Below, one piece after another: positions 5,060 through 5,110 of a DNA stretch of 5,110 nucleotides. Under the pieces are notes generated by a model, which made no database searches, was not told the origin of the DNA, and worked only from the letters and a program-made list of their open reading frames with translations. Within the stretch, counting starts at the first letter, position 1; each line of letters starts with the position of its first letter. This DNA is from an uncultured cyanobacterium (GTDB lineage Bacteria; Cyanobacteriota; Cyanobacteriia; Cyanobacteriales; Geitlerinemataceae). The position numbers and the translations under genes were made by a program. Location: the NCBI GenBank assembly GCA_937121005.1, contig CAKZKB010000413.1, forward strand, positions 1 to 5,110, written 5' to 3'.

Positions 5060-5110
5060 GGGGGGTGACAAGCAAGGCTAGAACGCTGACTGTACGAGGA
5101 GTGCAGCCCT

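Overview
The window looks like chromosomal DNA from a cyanobacterium, probably a filamentous Oscillatoriales-type one, though the lineage below phylum is a guess. Three things support this. NdhO is a subunit found only in the NDH-1 complexes of cyanobacteria and plastids. The octamer GCGATCGC (HIP1), a hallmark of many cyanobacterial genomes, occurs eight times in 5.1 kb. The malate dehydrogenase resembles the cyanobacterial LDH-like MDH lineage. All six genes are on the minus strand, so transcription runs from the right edge to the left edge.

Right part (about 5110 to 2731): a family 2 glycosyltransferase (4979-3996) is followed after 5 bases by a family 4 glycosyltransferase (3990-2731), very probably one transcription unit. 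After a 110-base gap comes a PAPS-dependent carbohydrate-type sulfotransferase (2620-1811). The gap contains a fully consensus sigma-70-type promoter, TTGACA-17 bp-TATAAT, pointing at the sulfotransferase. Together these three genes look like the edge of a surface-polysaccharide or exopolysaccharide locus in which a glycan is assembled and then sulfated. The acceptor and sugars cannot be read from the sequence.

Left part (about 1810 to 1): three core-metabolism genes. They are gcvH (lipoyl carrier of glycine decarboxylase, 1721-1332), ndhO (NDH-1 subunit, 1265-1038) and mdh (1034-69). ndhO and mdh are 3 bases apart and in the same reading frame, so they are likely co-transcribed and perhaps translationally coupled. 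gcvH has its own recognisable -10 element and a clear Shine-Dalgarno. The three products all touch NAD(P)H metabolism: photorespiratory glycine oxidation, NDH-1 electron transport, and malate/oxaloacetate exchange. Whether the grouping is functional is inference.

The two halves differ in base composition: the mdh part is locally very GC-rich and the sulfotransferase is locally AT-rich. The left 68 bases are non-coding and hold a short CCGG(G)TTTCT repeat. The most notable points are the perfect promoter in front of the sulfotransferase, the loss of the near-invariant Asp after the catalytic His in Mdh (HGD to HGK), and the single stop codon separating ndhO from mdh in one frame. I saw no mobile element, CRISPR array, tRNA or rRNA.
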